From contig JASSUK010000032.1 in assembly GCA_031963045.1 (NCBI GenBank), forward strand, positions 62,001 to 126,000: DNA of 64,000 nt, written 5' to 3'. This DNA comes from JASSUD01 sp031963045 (GTDB lineage Bacteria > Pseudomonadota > Gammaproteobacteria > Burkholderiales > Burkholderiaceae). Positions 34,124-42,656 of this stretch are shown one piece after another. The notes under the pieces were generated by a model. The model was not told the DNA's origin and ran no database searches. It was given only the letters and a program-made list of their open reading frames with translations. Each line of letters starts with the position of its first letter. Position 1 is the stretch's first letter. A program made the position numbers and the translations under genes.

Positions 34124-36163
34124 TTATCTTCCTATCCTAGATAGGATTGAGTTATTGGACTCGCTATAAGCTGGATGAGGTTCATATGGGGGAAGATCTT
34201 TTCTTTCATTAAGGAAATTTCTAATCCAAATTCTATTTTCTGCTCTGGGATTATTTAATACGCATTTTTCGGCTATTTCAAAGAATGTGGATCCATATAG
34301 TTCTAAGTATATGTCCGCTGTATTTTGAACTAAATATTCTACTGCTCCAGCCTTCCCTAACTGTATTGCTATGCACAGAGGACTACGTCCCATATTATCG
34401 CCTATATCAATATCCCCTATATTATTCTCAAGCAATATATCCATCATACGAGTATTTTCTGTTTTTATAGCTGCACATATAGCACTTTCCATTGAGCCCT
34501 TTTCGTTAAAACTCGTTCGCTTTGCCCCAGCTTTAATTAGACATTTTACCAGCTCTTCGTTCCCGTTCTGCACTGCCACATATAAAGGCCTTGATTTTTC
34601 AAGATCATTGAATGGTTTGTTTACATCTATACCTTTTTTTATTAAAAGTTTTATCACATCTAAGTTCGATCCGCCGGCTTCACTCATCGCTACTTGCAAA
34701 GGATTATTCCCGTTTGCATTCAAAACATTAACATCGCCAGGGTAACTTTCTATAAATATAAGGTCCCCTCTTAATACTGCACGAGATATAGAATACCCTA
34801 ATGTAAATTTAAAAGTTGTGGCACCATTTTTAAGCAAATCAAACTCTGCAGACTGATTATTCAATTTTATCGCGGTATCTAAAGGTGTTTCACCATTAAT
34901 ATTTTTAACATGTATCGCATTTTTTTCGCATAAAAAACGAAGCACTTCTGTTTTTTCATTCAATACTGCATGGTGCGCCGCAGTATTTCCTTTTCCATCA
35001 GCAATATTTAAGTCTACTCCTTCTGCTTCCAATTTTTTTAGCGTTTCTAGATCTCCTGTCTGCGCAGCTTGCCGTACTTTATGTATTAATGAAGAAACAC
35101 CTTTTTGAAGCAAATAGCTCTCTATCTGTCCATGACCATTTTTTATCGCAACATCTAAAGGCGTTTCATTATTCAAATTTTTAGCATGTATGGCATTGTT
35201 TTTGCCTAAGAAAAAAAGTGTTGCTATGTTTTTATTTTCTGCAGCATAATGTGCAGCAGTATTTCCTTCTTTATCGGCAGCATTTAAATTTACTCCTGCA
35301 TTAGCCAATTTCTTGAGCGTTTCTAGATCTCCTGTCTGCGCAGCTTCCAGTAATTGATGTACTGGGGAAACAGCACCTTTTCTGAGCAAATAGTCCTTTG
35401 CCGCTTTACGATTTTTATTTATTGCGACACTCAAAGGTGTTTCACCCTTTGAATTTTTAGCATGTATGGCATTGTGTTTACCTAAAAAAATAAGTGTTTT
35501 TAGGTCTCCTTTTTCTGCGGCGTAATGCGCAGCAGTATTTCCTTCTTTATCGGCAGTATTTAAATTTACTCCGGCCTTTTCCAATTCTTTGAGTGTTTCT
35601 AGATTTCCTGTCTGCGCAGCTTCCAGTAATTGATGTACTGGGGAAATAGCACCCTTGCTGAGCAAATAGTCCTTTGCCACTTCATGTTTGTTATTTATTG
35701 CGATACTCAAAGGCGTTTCACCCTTCGAATTTTTAGCATGTATGGCTCCGTACTCGCCTAAAAAAGTAAGTGCTTTTAGAGCTCCTTGTTCTGCAGCATA
35801 ATGTGCAGCAGTATTTCCTTCTTCATTGGCCTCATTTAAAATAACCTTTAAAATAATTTTAAAATTTACTCCTGCATTAGCCAAGTCTTCGAGCTCTCCC
35901 AACCTCCCTTCTCGCGCTAATTTTTTTAAATCCTCCGCTGATATTCCAGATGGCGCATTAGAAGCAGGAAGAGTATTATTTCTTTGTGCATTCTGATTCG
36001 ATGGTACTCGACGACTTAAATTACCAAAAATATGAGAAGGCGAAGACGTATTACTTGATGTAATTCCAGGGGTGCTAGGTCTAAGTGGTGATTGGGATGG
36101 AGGCGCCTCGTTTGGCGAGAGCATGTTATGGATATGCGTATTATTATTTAATTGTCCGCTCAT
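34124..36163 (-). CDS. Large ankyrin-repeat protein, candidate effector
   Basis: A 679-aa protein without signal peptide or membrane segment. The first ~75 residues are rich in Ser, Pro and Asn. About four copies of a 92-aa super-repeat follow, each with ankyrin units containing GNTAAHYAAE and KGETPLSVAI, then four or five more divergent ankyrin units to residue ~650. Ankyrin arrays bind proteins. In intracellular bacteria such proteins are often T4SS substrates, and a virB system lies in this window, but no secretion signal can be read here. The gene is visibly AT-richer than its neighbours, and the flank upstream of its start is also AT-rich. Confidence 0.88.
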   Translation of the reverse strand: MSGQLNNNTHIHNMLSPNEAPPSQSPLRPSTPGITSSNTSSPSHIFGNLSRRVPSNQNAQRNNTLPASNAPSGISAEDLKKLAREGRLGELEDLANAGVNFKIILKVILNEANEEGNTAAHYAAEQGALKALTFLGEYGAIHAKNSKGETPLSIAINNKHEVAKDYLLSKGAISPVHQLLEAAQTGNLETLKELEKAGVNLNTADKEGNTAAHYAAEKGDLKTLIFLGKHNAIHAKNSKGETPLSVAINKNRKAAKDYLLRKGAVSPVHQLLEAAQTGDLETLKKLANAGVNLNAADKEGNTAAHYAAENKNIATLFFLGKNNAIHAKNLNNETPLDVAIKNGHGQIESYLLQKGVSSLIHKVRQAAQTGDLETLKKLEAEGVDLNIADGKGNTAAHHAVLNEKTEVLRFLCEKNAIHVKNINGETPLDTAIKLNNQSAEFDLLKNGATTFKFTLGYSISRAVLRGDLIFIESYPGDVNVLNANGNNPLQVAMSEAGGSNLDVIKLLIKKGIDVNKPFNDLEKSRPLYVAVQNGNEELVKCLIKAGAKRTSFNEKGSMESAICAAIKTENTRMMDILLENNIGDIDIGDNMGRSPLCIAIQLGKAGAVEYLVQNTADIYLELYGSTFFEIAEKCVLNNPRAENRIWIRNFLNERKDLPPYEPHPAYSESNNSILSRIGR

Positions 36164-36561
36164 TAATCAGCCCCTTCCGTATTTTTTTCAAATACATACA
36201 CTATTAAACATTTTTCATATCGCCGCGATTAATAACAAATATGTAAATGAAAAACATAAAAGATTGTTTTTTATTTACTACTTACTTTAGACACACAACG
36301 CATGTCGCACTATTGGTTTACGAAAAAATGCATTCGAATACGAAAATCAGAACGCATACTCCTATATTGAAATTTTTCTCACATCTTAATCTACAAGGCT
36401 TTGTCTTTTTTAAGTGAGAACAGCCTTAAATGAAAAAAGGCCTATCATTTCTGATAGGCCTTTTTTCATGGTCGTTGCGTAATGGTCAGTTCATAACGAG
36501 ATTACGCAGGTATTCAAAAAGACTGTGGTATGCATGTTGGGGTTCGTGCCTCACCACCAAC
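36164..36561. other. AT-rich intergenic region between ankyrin gene and rpoH
   Basis: About 400 bp. The half next to the ankyrin gene is strongly AT-rich and presumably holds its promoter. At 36433-36466 lies a bidirectional-looking terminator, and from 36527 a REP that reaches into the rpoH stop codon. I see no further gene. Confidence 0.6.
36433..36466 (-). terminator. Rho-independent terminator downstream of rpoH
   Basis: AAAAAAGGCCTATCA and TGATAGGCCTTTTTT form a perfect 15-bp stem with loop TTTC. The A/T ends give a U-run on either strand. It lies about 95 bp after rpoH and upstream of the ankyrin gene on the same strand, so it should separate the two transcripts. Confidence 0.85.
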
Positions 36562-36565
36562 CTAC
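36527..36565 (-). repeat. REP element overlapping the rpoH stop codon
   Basis: Minus strand GTAGGTTGGTGGTGAGGCAC then GAACCCCAACATGCATACC. The GTAG head supplies the TAG stop of rpoH at 36562-36564. Confidence 0.82.
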
Positions 36566-37488
36566 ACCGCATATTCTGCCAATACTCCTCGCATTTTTTT
36601 TAGTGCAGCGTCTTGAATCTGGCGAACACGTTCGGCAGAGACGCCCATTTCTTCTCCGAGTTGCTGTAAATTCACGCGCGCATTGCCTTCTTCGTCTTGG
36701 TTAAGCCAACGTGCTTCAATGATGCGCCGGCTGCGTGCATCTAAAACATCCAGGGCTGCGGCTAAACCTTCTTTTTTTTGCTGTTCATGCTGATGGTGCG
36801 CCAGCGCTTCAGAGGGTTCAAGCGCGGGGTCAGATAAATAGTTAATGGCGGAAAATTTACTGTCATCGTGCTCTTCGAGCGGATCAAGCGCGATTTCACC
36901 GCCATTAAAGCGTTTTTCCATCTCCCGCACTTCAGCGGGTTTCACATTGAGTGTTTCGGCTATAGCATCAATATCGTTTGTAGAAAGCGTGTGGCCCTCT
37001 GTTTTATGGCGGCGTAAATTAAAAAACAGTTTGCGCTGGGCTTTGGTAGTCACCATTTTGACCATACGCCAATTACGGATGATGTAATCGTGAATCTCTG
37101 CTTTAATCCAATGCAAAGCGTACGAAACCAACCGTATATTGCGCGTTGGATCAAAGCGCTTGACGGCTTTCATCAAGCCGATATTACCTTCTTGAATCAG
37201 ATCTTCATGAGGTAAACCATAGCCCAAATAGTGGCGCGCAACCGATACCACTAAACGCAGATGGGAAAGGACTAAGCGCCTAGCGGATTCCAGATGCTGG
37301 TTCTTAAAATACGCATTCGCCAGCTTTGCCTCTTCTTCTGCGCTTAGCATGGGTAAGCGATTTACCATTTGGATATAGGCGTCCAGACTGCCTATCGAGC
37401 CGGTTAGGAAAGTGGGCCAAGCAAGCGTTAACGCGCTTGAAGTGGCGTCAGAAGAAGGGTGCAAAAAGCTATCAGAGGAAGTTGCCAT
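36562..37488 (-). CDS. rpoH: Heat-shock sigma factor RpoH (sigma-32)
   Basis: A 308-aa sigma-70-family protein. Region 2 (LVVSVARHYLGYGLPHEDLI, then QEGNIGLMKAVKRFDP), the RpoH box QRKLFFNLRRHKTEGH and region 4 (LQQLGEEMGVSAERVRQIQD) are all present. It directs transcription of chaperone and protease genes. A perfect CIRCE operator lies about 110 bp upstream, suggesting HrcA control of rpoH itself. The last codon is followed directly by a REP that provides TAG. Confidence 0.96.
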   Translation of the reverse strand: MATSSDSFLHPSSDATSSALTLAWPTFLTGSIGSLDAYIQMVNRLPMLSAEEEAKLANAYFKNQHLESARRLVLSHLRLVVSVARHYLGYGLPHEDLIQEGNIGLMKAVKRFDPTRNIRLVSYALHWIKAEIHDYIIRNWRMVKMVTTKAQRKLFFNLRRHKTEGHTLSTNDIDAIAETLNVKPAEVREMEKRFNGGEIALDPLEEHDDSKFSAINYLSDPALEPSEALAHHQHEQQKKEGLAAALDVLDARSRRIIEARWLNQDEEGNARVNLQQLGEEMGVSAERVRQIQDAALKKMRGVLAEYAV

Positions 37489-37596
37489 AATCGTGGTAGG
37501 AGCTCTCTAAAAAGTAGGGCTATGCCATTTAGCTAGTTTTGGCGCCAGATTGCATAAGTAATCACACAGATTCTAGGTTTACTAAGAGCGCTTATA

Positions 37597-37623
37597 TTAG
37601 CACTCTTGTTATTGGAGTGCTAA
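37597..37623. promoter_or_regulatory. CIRCE operator (HrcA binding site)
   Basis: TTAGCACTC, a 9-bp spacer TTGTTATTG, then GAGTGCTAA: an exact match to the consensus CIRCE inverted repeat. HrcA represses chaperone operons by binding this site. It lies 109 bp upstream of rpoH and 308 bp upstream of the pagL-like start on the other strand. No groESL or dnaK gene is adjacent. Confidence 0.92.
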
Positions 37624-37739
37624 TCATGCATAGCAAGCTATTACACTGGCAAATAAGATGTATCACATTATTAAAAGCTCTTTTCTTATACTGCATATAA
37701 TGGAGTAAGCTCTAACTTATTCAAAACGTCTGCAAGCGC

Positions 37740-37777
37740 GTAGGTTGGGGTGAGGTACGAACCCCAACATGCACACC
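37740..37777 (+). repeat. REP element (GTAG family) between rpoH and the pagL-like gene
   Basis: GTAGGTTGGGGTGAGGTACG then AACCCCAACATGCACACC. This copy has the best stem: GTTGGGGT pairs with ACCCCAAC. Confidence 0.82.
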
Positions 37778-37930
37778 ACCCACGTCCAATCATTGCTTTT
37801 GACCTGTATATATTAGATCACCGCTTTTTATAAAAGTCCTATGAGAGAGATCTATCCATCGAATAAAAAATTAGGTATGTCGCCTTCTTTTTTAAGGGTT
37901 TGCCCACGATTTATTCAGAAACTCCTCACC

Positions 37931-38641
37931 ATGCTCAAATGCCCGCGCTCAAGGCATAGGACGTGTCCTCAATTGTCCCAAAGGGTTCATATTTGGGGGA
38001 GCAGGAGCGCAGGGACCGGAGCTGTACTTAAGTACAGTGAGGATCCCGAGCACCGCACGACCCCGAAGATGGGCCCTTTGGGGCGATTGAGGACACGTCC
38101 TAGGTGGGTTACTTTATTTATAGCGCTTAGCACCTGTTTCATGCATCCAAATGTAGCAATAGCGCAAGAAGCTTTGTCACCATGGGCTTTGCAGTTTGGT
38201 GTGGGGAAAGGCTCTCATACAGCGCGTAAAATAGATATCGCTCTAGTCTTTGATCCCAAATTGAGTTGGTGGGATAACGGGGAATGGCATTTTTCTGTAG
38301 TGGGAGAAGCGCATCTTGCGCAATGGCGGATCTTACATAGCAAAAATGTCACGGAAGCCGGCCTAACACCCGTGCTTCTCTACGCAAAAAATACGGGGTC
38401 TATTCGACCTTATATTGAAGCAGGAGTAGGAATTCGCTTGCTCTCACGCGCACGCATGACGGATGACTATACCCTCTCTACGCGTTTCCAGTTTGCAGAT
38501 ATGTTGGGTGTGGGAGCCACATTTGGCCCCTCCTTGCGCTACAAGGCAGGAGTACGTTTCCAGCACCTCTCCAATGCGGGGATTAAAAAGCCTAATCCTG
38601 GCATTAATTTTACTGAGGCTTTTATTCAATATAGTTTTTAG
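37931..38641 (+). CDS. PagL-like outer-membrane lipid A 3-O-deacylase, with in-frame element insertion
   Basis: The C-terminal ~170 residues form a small beta-barrel with the PagL/acyloxyacyl hydrolase active-site segment FQHLSNAGIKKPNPG (His and Ser in HxS) and a final aromatic residue (QYSF). The acid expected about 12 residues after the Ser appears to be Asn, with a Glu three residues later. Without the insert the N terminus would be MLKCPRSRHR joined to WVTLFIALSTCF and AIA/QEA, a complete signal peptide. A 142-bp palindromic element (37959-38100) splits this n-region, adding 48 in-frame residues. Starts at ATG 37841, 37931 or 38069 (inside the element) are all possible. PagL trims lipid A acyl chains and can lower endotoxin recognition. 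Confidence 0.8.
   Translation: MLKCPRSRHRTCPQLSQRVHIWGSRSAGTGAVLKYSEDPEHRTTPKMGPLGRLRTRPRWVTLFIALSTCFMHPNVAIAQEALSPWALQFGVGKGSHTARKIDIALVFDPKLSWWDNGEWHFSVVGEAHLAQWRILHSKNVTEAGLTPVLLYAKNTGSIRPYIEAGVGIRLLSRARMTDDYTLSTRFQFADMLGVGATFGPSLRYKAGVRFQHLSNAGIKKPNPGINFTEAFIQYSF
37959..38100 (+). mobile_element. 142-bp palindromic element, copy A, in frame in the pagL-like gene
   Basis: Flanked by TA (37957-37958 and 38101-38102). Ends GGACGTGTCCTCAATTG and CGATTGAGGACACGTCC form terminal inverted repeats of about 27 bp extending into CCCAAAGGG. The centre has the palindrome GTACTTAAGTAC region. 142 + 2 bp equals 48 codons with no stop in this frame, encoding RVHIWGSRSAGTGAV and further PEHRTTPKMGPLGRLRTRP. 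Confidence 0.88.
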
Positions 38642-38766
38642 GATGTATCCCTTATCATCTAATTTCTGAGAAAATCATTCAGAACTTACTGCATCATCCC
38701 AACTATGCTCTTCTTTGAGATAGCCGGAGTAAAAAACAGGCGCTCAAAAAATGTAATGCACTATTA

Positions 38767-38905
38767 GGGTATGTCCTCAATTGTCCCAAAGGGGCTCCTA
38801 TTTGGGGGAGCAGGAGCGCAGAATCCGGATGTACTTAAGTACAGTGAATACCTGGCACCGCACGACCTCAAAGATGGGCCCTTTGGGGCGATTGAGGACA
38901 TGCCC
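38767..38905 (+). mobile_element. Palindromic element, copy B, upstream of argO
   Basis: 139 bp, flanked by TA at 38765-38766 and 38906-38907. Same ends and centre as copy A with small deletions. It stops about 19 bp before the argO-like start codon, so the native promoter and leader of that gene must lie within or before it. Confidence 0.87.
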
Positions 38906-38925
38906 TAATCTAATTTGACCTTTTT

Positions 38926-39543
38926 ATGACTATGTGGACTTCTATTTTTTCTGGCTTTGGATTAAGCCTGGGTTTAATTGCAGCTATCGGCGTTCAAAGT
39001 GCCTATGTACTACGGCAGGCCCTACAACGCAGTTATGTGCCGTTGATCGTAACCTTATGTATTTTGATTGATTCCGTGCTGATTGTTCTAGGCGTAGCAG
39101 GTATGGGTACGCTTATGGAACATCAACCACAGTTTGTTCAGTGGATAAAATGGGCAGGCGCTATCTTTTTATTTTGTTATGGATTGCGCGCTTTTTATGC
39201 TGCTTGGAAAGGTATCGGTATATCTAATACTAACGAGCCCCCAAAACAGTCGGCAGGCGCGGTCATTATGACGGTGTTAGCGATATCGTTACTCAATCCT
39301 CATGCCTATCTCGACACCATGGTAGTAATCGGTGTGGTGGGCGGCCGATATCCTTGGCCAGAAAATATAGGCTTTACGGTCGGCGCTATTTTGGCTTCTA
39401 TTACTTGGTTTAGTGCAATAGGCTTTGGGGCCAAATACTTAAACCCCCTCTTTAAAAAGCCGATCACTTGGCGCGTACTTGATATCTCTATCGGCTGCAT
39501 TATGTGGACTATTGCTGTGTCATTGATCGCATGGAAAGGATAA
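38926..39543 (+). CDS. argO: LysE/ArgO-family basic amino acid exporter
   Basis: A 205-aa membrane protein with about six hydrophobic helices and the LysE-family landmarks AIGVQSAYVLRQAL near the N terminus and LLNPHAYLDTMVVIG in the middle. ArgO/LysE proteins export arginine or lysine across the inner membrane. A Met three codons in (MWTS) is an alternative start. A copy of the 142-bp element ends just upstream and two inverted REPs follow the stop. Confidence 0.9.
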   Translation: MTMWTSIFSGFGLSLGLIAAIGVQSAYVLRQALQRSYVPLIVTLCILIDSVLIVLGVAGMGTLMEHQPQFVQWIKWAGAIFLFCYGLRAFYAAWKGIGISNTNEPPKQSAGAVIMTVLAISLLNPHAYLDTMVVIGVVGGRYPWPENIGFTVGAILASITWFSAIGFGAKYLNPLFKKPITWRVLDISIGCIMWTIAVSLIAWKG

Positions 39544-39582
39544 ATGCTTTACTGATGCTACGCTGGTATTCGAAAAGATTGT

Positions 39583-39620
39583 GGTATGCATGTTGGGGTT
39601 CGTGCCTCACCCCAACCTAC
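39583..39620 (-). repeat. REP element, left half of inverted pair argO/ftsY
   Basis: Minus strand GTAGGTTGGGGTGAGGCACG then AACCCCAACATGCATACC. It faces the copy at 39683. Confidence 0.82.
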
Positions 39621-39682
39621 CAAGATGCGTATGTAAAAGGGTTCTATCAAACTCAACCAACCACAAGAAAAGGCAAAGAACG

Positions 39683-39721
39683 GTAGGTTGGTGGTGACGA
39701 AGGACCCCCAACATGCATACC
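39683..39721 (+). repeat. REP element, right half of inverted pair argO/ftsY
   Basis: GTAGGTTGGTGGTGACGAAG then GACCCCCAACATGCATACC. With the copy at 39583 it makes a head-to-head inverted pair of about 140 bp filling the gap between the convergent genes argO and ftsY, where it could act as a two-way terminator or mRNA 3' end. Confidence 0.82.
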
Positions 39722-39729
39722 ACCGACTT

Positions 39730-40842
39730 TTAAACTTTGCGCTCTCCCAATAATGCATCTACAAAAGCTTCTGCATTAAAAGCCTGTAAATCGTCAACGG
39801 CCTCTCCCACTCCAACAAAATAGACTGGAATCGGCTTTTGGCGGGCAATGGCGGCCAGGATGCCGCCTTTTGCGGAGCCATCGAGTTTGGTAATAATCAA
39901 ACCAGTTAAGCTTATAGCCTCATCAAAGGCCTTTACTTGCGCCAGCGCGTTTTGCCCTGTGTTTGCGTCAATTACCAGCAGGACTTCGTGCGGCGCGCCT
40001 TCCATCGCTTTGCCGATAACGCGACGTATTTTTTTGAGTTCTTGCATCAAATTGAGCTGGGTAGACAAACGTCCTGCTGTATCTGCAATCAATACATCCA
40101 TATCTCGGGCTTTCGCTGCATGCACTGCATCAAAAACCACGGCTGCCGGGTCTCCATTTTCTTGGGCAATCACACTAACTTGATTGCGCTCCCCCCATAC
40201 CCTTAGTTGCTCACAGGCAGCAGCACGAAAAGTATCTCCAGCAGCTAGCAACACTGACTGCTGGTGTTTGCGTAAGTGCTGTGTCAATTTACCAATACTA
40301 GTAGTTTTACCCACCCCATTCACCCCTGCCACCATTATCACAAGAGGCTGTACACGATCTAATACCAGTGCGCTTTCAAGGGGGGTTAATAATGTAATGA
40401 GGTGCGTGCGAAGGGCTGCTTTTACAGCATGCGGCTCAGTCAAACGCTCTATGCGCACTGTTTCACGCAATGCATCAAGCAAAAACTGGGTGGCTTCCAC
40501 ACCGGCATCCGAGCTTAATAAAGCTTCTTCTAACTCCTCATACAAAGCTTCATCAATAGTCATTCTACTGAAAAGCGTTGAGAATCCTGCTCGTGTTTTA
40601 GACAATCCAGATTTCAACCGAGTGGTTAACCATCCCAGTTTATTGACCTCTTTCATTGGAGGGGGCGGTGCTACCGCATCGGGTACTGGTTCACGATCTG
40701 ATACCTCATCAGCGGATGTATTTTCTTGAAAAACTTTGGGTAATTCGCGATCTGATTCAGGTAATTGCGCAATATCAGAGGCAGGTCCTGCCGTATCTGC
40801 ACTTACCTCTGAATTTTTAGAGCGTTTAAAAAAACGAAACAT
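39730..40842 (-). CDS. ftsY: Signal recognition particle receptor FtsY
   Basis: A 370-aa SRP GTPase. A short, acidic, proline-rich A region (residues ~1-65) precedes the N domain and the G domain with P-loop GVNGVGKTTSIGKL, DTFRAAACEQL, DTAGRLSTQ and TKLDGSAKGG. FtsY docks SRP-ribosome complexes at the membrane. Intact. The sequence around its stop resembles the extended REP tail seen after virB6. Confidence 0.97.
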   Translation of the reverse strand: MFRFFKRSKNSEVSADTAGPASDIAQLPESDRELPKVFQENTSADEVSDREPVPDAVAPPPPMKEVNKLGWLTTRLKSGLSKTRAGFSTLFSRMTIDEALYEELEEALLSSDAGVEATQFLLDALRETVRIERLTEPHAVKAALRTHLITLLTPLESALVLDRVQPLVIMVAGVNGVGKTTSIGKLTQHLRKHQQSVLLAAGDTFRAAACEQLRVWGERNQVSVIAQENGDPAAVVFDAVHAAKARDMDVLIADTAGRLSTQLNLMQELKKIRRVIGKAMEGAPHEVLLVIDANTGQNALAQVKAFDEAISLTGLIITKLDGSAKGGILAAIARQKPIPVYFVGVGEAVDDLQAFNAEAFVDALLGERKV

Positions 40843-40887
40843 AGAAAGGCTATAAAAAAGAAATTTTTGTGAAATATCAAACGCTGC

Positions 40888-42450
40888 TCAATGGACAGCC
40901 GCACCTTGCATACCCGATTTGGGTTTTGTGATCCACACTAAAGCAGCAAGCGCTGTAAAGGCTAAAGAACTGAACCAAAAAAAGTCATTGGTCGCCATCA
41001 TATAAGCTTGCTGTGTAATAAGCTGATCTAAACTGGCAGACGCCACTTGGCCTGTAACACCGAACGCATCTAACTGATTGATAAATTCAGTAGTCGGCAT
41101 GGAATACGGTGTAACCGATTCACTGAGCCGAGCATGGTGGTAAATAGCGTCATTTTCCCAAAAAGTAGCGCTCAGCGCTGTACCGATTGCCCCAGAAAGC
41201 GTGCGCAAAAAGCTAGTTAATCCTGCAGCACTAGCCATTCGATCAGGCTCCACACCTGAAAGCGTAATGGTTGTCATCGGCACAAAAAAACAAGCGATGC
41301 CAATACCCTGTATGAGTCTAGGCCAGACCATATGGCTAAAGGCCATATCAAGCGAGAATCTTGAATTGACGTATGCGGCCCAAGCAAATACTAAAAATCC
41401 AAAACACGCTACCGCCCGCAAATTCATTTTATGCAAATTGCGCCCAATTAGCGGTGAGAGAAACAAAGCAAACACACCGATGAGCGCGGTGGCAAAGCCG
41501 GCTAAGCGCGAGGTATAGCCCATAACCGTTTGCAACCACAATGGGAAAATCACTGCTGAGCTGAAAAAAGTCATATAGCCCAACGAGATAATGAGCGTAC
41601 CGAGCCAAAAATTACGTCTTTTGAAAAGCGAGAGATCAATAATAGGATCTTTTTCGGTAAGCTCCCATATCAGCATAACCGTCAACGAAATCGCTGCTAT
41701 AACACCTAGTATTTGGATAAAACCCGAATTAAACCAATCATGATCTTTACCTAAATCCAGCATCATTTGAAGACTACCCACTCCAAGTATGAGTAGCATC
41801 AAACCTATGGTATCAATAGGTTGCTTCACTTTTTGCGTCTCTTGCCCACGCAGCAATACAAAGCACGTGAAGGCGGAAAACAAACCCACTGGGGCATTAA
41901 TTAAAAAAATCCACGGCCACGTGTAATCATCCGTAATCCATCCTCCCAACATGGGGCCGCAAATGGGAGCAACAATCACCGTCATTGCCCATAGGCCCAG
42001 CGCCAACCCTTGTCGCTCTACAGGATAACTTCTAAGCAAAATGGTTTGAGACAGCGGAATCATAGGGCCAGATACCACGCCTTGTATTAATCGAAAGGCA
42101 ATGAGCGATTCGAAATTGGGAGCCAAACCACACAACACCGAAGACAAGGTAAATAAAAGCACCGACGCTATAAAAAGCTGCACCTCACCAACACGACGCG
42201 CTAACCAACCTGTTAGTGGAACGGCAATGGCTGAAGCGATCGAATAAGAGCTAATAACCCATGTTCCTTGGCTAGTAGCAACACCTAAATTACCGGCAAT
42301 AGTGGGCAAAGCCACATTCGCGATAGACGTATCGAGTACCTCCATAAAGGTACCTAATGCTAAACCCAAGGTTAGTAAAGCAAGCGCGCCCCCTGACAAG
42401 CGGGCAGTGGGAGACATGTGGGAATCCATAGTTTTTTTGAGAAATTGCAA
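40888..42450 (-). CDS. EmrB/QacA-type MFS multidrug efflux transporter (DHA2)
   Basis: A 520-aa transporter of the 14-helix DHA2 class. It has the motif D1 segment LDTSIANVALPTIAG in helix 1, then WVISSYSIASAIAVPLTGWL and the motif C region PICGPMLGGWIT. EmrB proteins export hydrophobic compounds with an EmrA adaptor and an outer-membrane channel; no emrA or channel gene is adjacent. The start could instead be the Met at residue 8 or 12. Confidence 0.9.
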   Translation of the reverse strand: MQFLKKTMDSHMSPTARLSGGALALLTLGLALGTFMEVLDTSIANVALPTIAGNLGVATSQGTWVISSYSIASAIAVPLTGWLARRVGEVQLFIASVLLFTLSSVLCGLAPNFESLIAFRLIQGVVSGPMIPLSQTILLRSYPVERQGLALGLWAMTVIVAPICGPMLGGWITDDYTWPWIFLINAPVGLFSAFTCFVLLRGQETQKVKQPIDTIGLMLLILGVGSLQMMLDLGKDHDWFNSGFIQILGVIAAISLTVMLIWELTEKDPIIDLSLFKRRNFWLGTLIISLGYMTFFSSAVIFPLWLQTVMGYTSRLAGFATALIGVFALFLSPLIGRNLHKMNLRAVACFGFLVFAWAAYVNSRFSLDMAFSHMVWPRLIQGIGIACFFVPMTTITLSGVEPDRMASAAGLTSFLRTLSGAIGTALSATFWENDAIYHHARLSESVTPYSMPTTEFINQLDAFGVTGQVASASLDQLITQQAYMMATNDFFWFSSLAFTALAALVWITKPKSGMQGAAVH

Positions 42451-42500
42451 ATAAATTTAAAAAATACAGTAAATACACCTAGACAAATCTCAATAATTTA

Positions 42501-42597
42501 TTGCGTATTTTCTTGTTAATGGATATGATTCGCTCTGTCTCCTCCATATCTCCATGGTATGGACTTTGGCCTGCCCCTGTGGGGCAGGCTTTTTTTT
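42501..42597 (+). ncRNA. Candidate small RNA with own promoter and terminator
   Basis: A predicted promoter (TTGCGT at 42501, 17-bp spacer, TATGAT at 42524-42529) precedes a stretch with one small hairpin (CCATATC...GGTATGG) and a very strong Rho-independent terminator, GCCTGCCCC-TGT-GGGGCAGGC plus T8 (42569-42597). The terminator faces right, but both flanking genes run left, so it does not belong to either. The predicted transcript is only ~60 nt and has no ORF. No family recognised; the promoter -35 is weak. Confidence 0.45.
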
Positions 42598-42656
42598 GCC
42601 AAAATTTTATACAGCCTCTCTAAAAACCTGGGCCTATCTTATAGGCTCAAGCTTTT

